64,000 nucleotides of DNA from Symbiodinium natans. Taxonomy: Eukaryota; Sar; Dinophyceae; Suessiales; Symbiodiniaceae. A program made the translations under genes and the position numbers. Below the pieces are notes generated by a model. It did not search any database and was not told the origin of the DNA. It worked only from the letters and a program-made list of their open reading frames with translations. The DNA lies in assembly GCA_905221605.1 (NCBI GenBank), contig CAJNDS010000902.1:464266-528265 (forward strand), read 5' to 3'. This document shows, in pieces, positions 60,948-64,000 of this stretch (positions are counted from its first letter, which is position 1; each line of letters begins with the position of its first letter).

Positions 60948-60998
60948 GAGGAGGGCCAGTACGAGCGCCGCTGGTGGCAGAACTTCGCGGAGGCGAGG
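60948..60998 (+). CDS. Candidate internal exon (17 codons)
   Basis: The acceptor TTGGTCATCAGGCAG| and |GTTTGG enclose 51 nt, phase 0/0, reading EEGQYERRWWQNFAEAR. Highly protein-like, with two Trp and many charged residues. CCCTAAA lies upstream. Confidence 0.6.
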
Positions 60999-61009
60999 GT
61001 TTGGGTTCC

Positions 61010-61165
61010 CTGAAGCCCCTAAAGCCCCAAAAGCCCCTAAAGCCCCTAAAGCCCCAAAAGCCCCTAAAGCCCCTAAAGCCCCTAGAGCCCCTAAAGCCCC
61101 TAAAGCCCCTAGAGCCCCTGAAGCTCCTAAAGCCCCCTGAAGCCCCCTAAACCCCTAAACCCCTA
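61010..61165 (-). repeat. AAGCCCCTA 9-bp array
   Basis: About 14 copies of AAGCCCCTA/AAGCCCCAA drifting to CCCCTAAA at the right. The KPLKPL frame is the repeat. Confidence 0.9.
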
Positions 61166-61329
61166 AACCCCCAAACCCTTTGCAAAGGATATGAGCTTTC
61201 AAAAATGGTCTGAAGGGTTTAAGCGGGTTTAGGGTTTATGGTCAAAGGTGGTTTCGGTCAGGGCTCACAGGGTGGCCCAGACTTGAGGACTTAGGGTTGC
61301 GTCTGGCAGGGATTTCAGGTTCGGGCCAG

Positions 61330-61362
61330 TGGCAGTTGTCGCGTGCCCTGAACTATGCCGAA
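61330..61362 (+). CDS. Candidate micro-exon (11 codons)
   Basis: The acceptor GGTTCGGGCCAG| and |GTGGGT enclose 33 nt, phase 0/0, reading WQLSRALNYAE. Followed by the TTTAGGG array at 61403. Confidence 0.5.
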
Positions 61363-61402
61363 GTGGGTGTGGGCTCCCCTTGCGGGGTAGGGTGGCGGGT
61401 GG

Positions 61403-61480
61403 GTTTAGGGTTTAGGGTTTAGGGTTTAGGGTTTAGGGTTTAGGGTTTAGGGTTTAGGGTTTAGGGTTTAGGGTTTAGGG
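61403..61480 (+). repeat. TTTAGGG array
   Basis: Eleven perfect units. From 61540 to 61730 there are degenerate CTATAAACC units. Confidence 0.95.
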
Positions 61481-61772
61481 CTTATATGGGGGCTTGGGAG
61501 TCCATGGCGGGTTTGGGACACTCGTCGCCCAACGTGGCAAACCCTGAGCCCTATAAAACCTAAACTGAACCTATAAACCCCCCATAAACCCTATATATCA
61601 CGCTTTAGACCCTTATAAACGCTATAAACCCAAATCCTATAAACCCTATAAGAAATCTTGTTATAAACCCTAAACCTCGAGAAACTCTATAAACCATATA
61701 AACCCTCAACCCTAAACCCGAAGCCCTAACTTCCAAATAGAAGAACCCCAGACGCCTTGACTGCCACTGCAG

Positions 61773-61802
61773 GTTGTGACCGGCAAGGAAGAGGCTGCTT
61801 GA
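61773..61802 (+). CDS. Candidate terminal exon
   Basis: The acceptor CCTTGACTGCCACTGCAG| is followed by VVTGKEEAA and TGA. Very short, but the splice context is good. Confidence 0.45.
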   Translation, partial: VVTGKEEAA

Positions 61803-62574
61803 TCCCAGCCCACTAGGAGTTCCAGCATTGCCCCCTTTTCCCTTGTCGTAAAAAGGGTTTAGAGTTTCGGGTTTCGGGTTTAGGGTTTAGGGTGGAGTTC
61901 GGGTGTAGGGCTGAGGGTTCCATATCCGACACTGAACTGGGGGGGGGGGGGGGGAGAATTCTTTTCGTAGCAGTGCTTGCGGGATCTTCTGACAGCCAAG
62001 GCCTAAACCCCTATTAAAGGTTTCAGGGCTAAAAGGGTTCAGGACCCGATGCCCTTTGCTGAGGGTTTAGGGCATTCGGCTGCAAAACCCTGCATCATCA
62101 ACCCTCACTAAGCACCCAAGCCATAGAACCTAAATCCTACACTTCTTGGGTCTCATCAACCCTAAACCAAGCACCCAAGCCATAGAACCTAAATCCCACA
62201 CTTCTTGGGTTTCGGGTTAGGTCGATGTGGGAGCGCCCGGACTGTGCTTGCCCACTCTGTTCCTTACTCTTAGTCCTATCCCCGAATTCAAGAGCCTATA
62301 CATCCTGGAGGATAGATTTTGTGTGCAGCCAAAGCAAAGGCCTCGAAGGGTAGCTTCAGTGCATCCACACGGATGTCTTGCAGGACGATGCGCTTGTCGA
62401 AGAGGCTCTGTTGTGGATGACTCCAAGAGGTTTCAGGACTGAGCTGCTGCCTTTTTGATCTGCAGCCCGCTGCGTAACCCTCCTCCGCATGTTGTGGGAG
62501 GGTTTAGGGTTTAGGGTTTAGGGTTTAGGGTTTCGGGTTTAGGGTTTAGGGTTTAGGGTTTATATTGTGGGCAG

Positions 62575-62669
62575 CTGCTTCTGTTGGCAAGAATGCCACG
62601 GGAAGCGAGATGATGAGCCAGCGTGGCTTCGCGCGATGGGTGGTGGAGTTCACCCGCAAGGCTGTCTAA
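62575..62669 (+). CDS. Candidate terminal exon
   Basis: The acceptor TATTGTGGGCAG| is followed by ASVGKNATGSEMMSQRGF, then ARWVVEFTRKAV, with TAA at 62667-62669 formed at the first bases of the CCCTAAA array. Strongly protein-like. Between 61805 and 62565, two copies of CTAAATCC.ACACTTCTTGGG about 70 bp apart (about 62130 and 62200) and a weak ORF at 62227-62442 are all I see. Confidence 0.55.
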
Positions 62670-62935
62670 ACCCTAAACCCTAAACCCTAAACCCTAAACC
62701 CTAAACCCTAAACCCTAAACCCTAAACCCTAAACCCTAAACCCTAAACCCCAAACCCCAAAACCCTAAACCCTAAACCCTAAACCCTAAACCCTAAACCC
62801 TAAACCCTAAACCCTAAACCCTAAACCCTAAACCCTAAACCCTAAACCCTAAACCCTAAACCCTAAACCCCTAACCCCTAACCCCTAACCCCTAACCCCT
62901 AAACCCTAAACCCTAAACCCTAAACCCTAAACCAG
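62665..62935 (-). repeat. Long CCCTAAA array
   Basis: About 38 units with a CCCCTAA block near the right end. Confidence 0.95.
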
Positions 62936-63221
62936 TACATCTGCAAGTATCAAGGCGATTTGAAAATACAGACTTCTGATGGAGTCCTGCACCATATCCC
63001 CTATGCCCTCGGCACCACACCCTAAACGCCAAACTCCAGGCCCTAAACCCCCGACCCTAAGACCTAAACCCCAATCAAGCGGCAAACCCCCAAACCCCGA
63101 AACCCGAAAACCCCGCACCCTACGCTCCAAGCGCCAAACCCCAAGCCCCAAACCCTAAATAAAGCCTAAACCCTGAACCCAAAACCCTAACCCCTAAACC
63201 CAAAACCCTATACCCCGAGAG

Positions 63222-63296
63222 CCCTCGAACGTGGAGCTGGCCAGGCTGTGCCCAGCGAGCGCTGCGCGGACACGGGCAGCAACCTGCTTGACTTGG
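63222..63296 (+). CDS. Candidate internal exon (25 codons)
   Basis: The acceptor ATACCCCGAGAG| and array donor |GTTTAG enclose 75 nt, phase 0/0, reading PSNVELARLCPASAARTRAA, then TCLTW. CCCTAAA variants lie upstream. Confidence 0.55.
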
Positions 63297-63395
63297 GTTT
63301 AGGGTTTAGGGTTTAGGGTTTAGGGTTTAGGGTTTAGGGTTTAGGGTTTAGGGTTTAGGGTTTAGGGTTTAGGGTTTAGGGTTTAGGGTTTGGGG
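63297..63395 (+). repeat. TTTAGGG array
   Basis: Thirteen to fourteen perfect units beginning exactly at the exon donor. Confidence 0.95.
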
Positions 63396-63561
63396 TTCGG
63401 GGTTGGGGTTTGGGGTTTGGGGTTTGGGGTTCAGGGTTTAGGGTGTAGGGCTTTACTGGGGCTTAGGGTTTAAGGGTTAAGGGCTAAGGGTTTAGGGTTT
63501 AGGGTTCGGACGCATGCGCTTTTTCGGGTTTAGGGTTTAGCGGCGCACATGAGTTTCCCAG

Positions 63562-63612
63562 GCAGCTACGGCCTGCGCAGAACTGCTGAGCCTGTGTGCC
63601 GCCGGGTGCTAA
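63562..63612 (+). CDS. Candidate terminal exon
   Basis: The acceptor GAGTTTCCCAG| is followed by AATACAELLSLCAAGC and TAA. A second frame is open. TTTAGGG lies on both sides. From 63720 to the end I see unique AT-rich sequence and no supported gene. Confidence 0.4.
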   Translation, partial: AATACAELLSLCAAGC

Positions 63613-64000
63613 GAGATTTGCTGAGTCGCCAATGGTAGAACGTGTAGCATTTTAATCACCGGTTTAGGGTTTTGGGTTTAGGGTTTAGGGGTTTAGGGTT
63701 TACTTAGTAATTATATTGTAGGAGCACAGAGTCAAAATTCTGGCTGTTGGAGAAGAAAGCTTAGGGATCTTGCATACTGGTTCTTCTGGGGAAAGGGCAG
63801 ACTTTGGACCCCTAGGCAAATCTTTTCTTTCGTACGGACTAGCTGCTTCTACAGGCTGGTTTAGGCCAGAATGATAGTTTAGGTCTAGCACAACTTATAT
63901 TAGGTTGCTCCCCCTCCGCCCCCGCCCGCGGCCCGTGTACCCCTTTTTCCAATCCTGAGTTTAGGGTCCCGACACCCGCTGGCCCTTAGCCCTTTGAGGA

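Overview
The window looks like nuclear DNA of a dinoflagellate (a Symbiodiniaceae/Suessiales-type alga is my best guess). The reasons are very dense TTTAGGG/CCCTAAA repeats, short GC-rich coding islands that all read on the + strand, AG|G-type splice acceptors, and one giant uninterrupted ORF of mobile-element type. A plant or another TTTAGGG-telomere alga cannot be excluded from sequence alone. There are no bacterial features, operons, CRISPR arrays, rRNAs or tRNAs that I can recognise.

Layout. From 1 to 42396 and from about 51110 to 64000 the DNA is a mosaic of telomere-type arrays, in both orientations and with many degenerate variants. The arrays are separated by GC-rich islands of roughly 30-250 bp that carry no telomere repeat. 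Translated on the + strand, most islands give open, protein-like peptides bounded by AG acceptors and GT donors. I read them as small exons whose introns are filled with telomere-like repeats. Many introns begin with TTTAGGG and end with CCCTAAA, so their two ends are complementary. The repeats themselves contain a plausible donor (G|GTTTAG), acceptor (TTTAG|G) and branch-like CTAAA. I cannot link the exons into complete genes without transcripts. Several islands end in stop codons, so more than one + strand gene is probably present. The products are unrecognised; several exons are coiled-coil-like, one is Cys-rich and several have acidic tails.

From 42497 (just after a 100-N scaffold gap) to 48988 lies a 6.5-kb ORF without introns. 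Its order is OTU-like cysteine protease, UBA, DUF3987-like P-loop region, basic linker, Cys/His DNA-binding-like segment, MULE-type DDE transposase core, SWIM zinc finger and SAM-like C-terminus. A 507-bp tandem duplication covers its last 44 bases and the 3' flank. The island from 42497 to about 51110 is nearly free of telomere arrays and contrasts sharply with the rest, as expected for an inserted mobile element or element-derived gene.

Other features include two MITE-like inverted-repeat elements (52.7-53.2 kb), small dispersed repeat families, arrays nested inside other simple repeats (59.2 and 60.6 kb), long G-runs and minisatellites. Exon boundaries are inferred by eye and should be treated as hypotheses.
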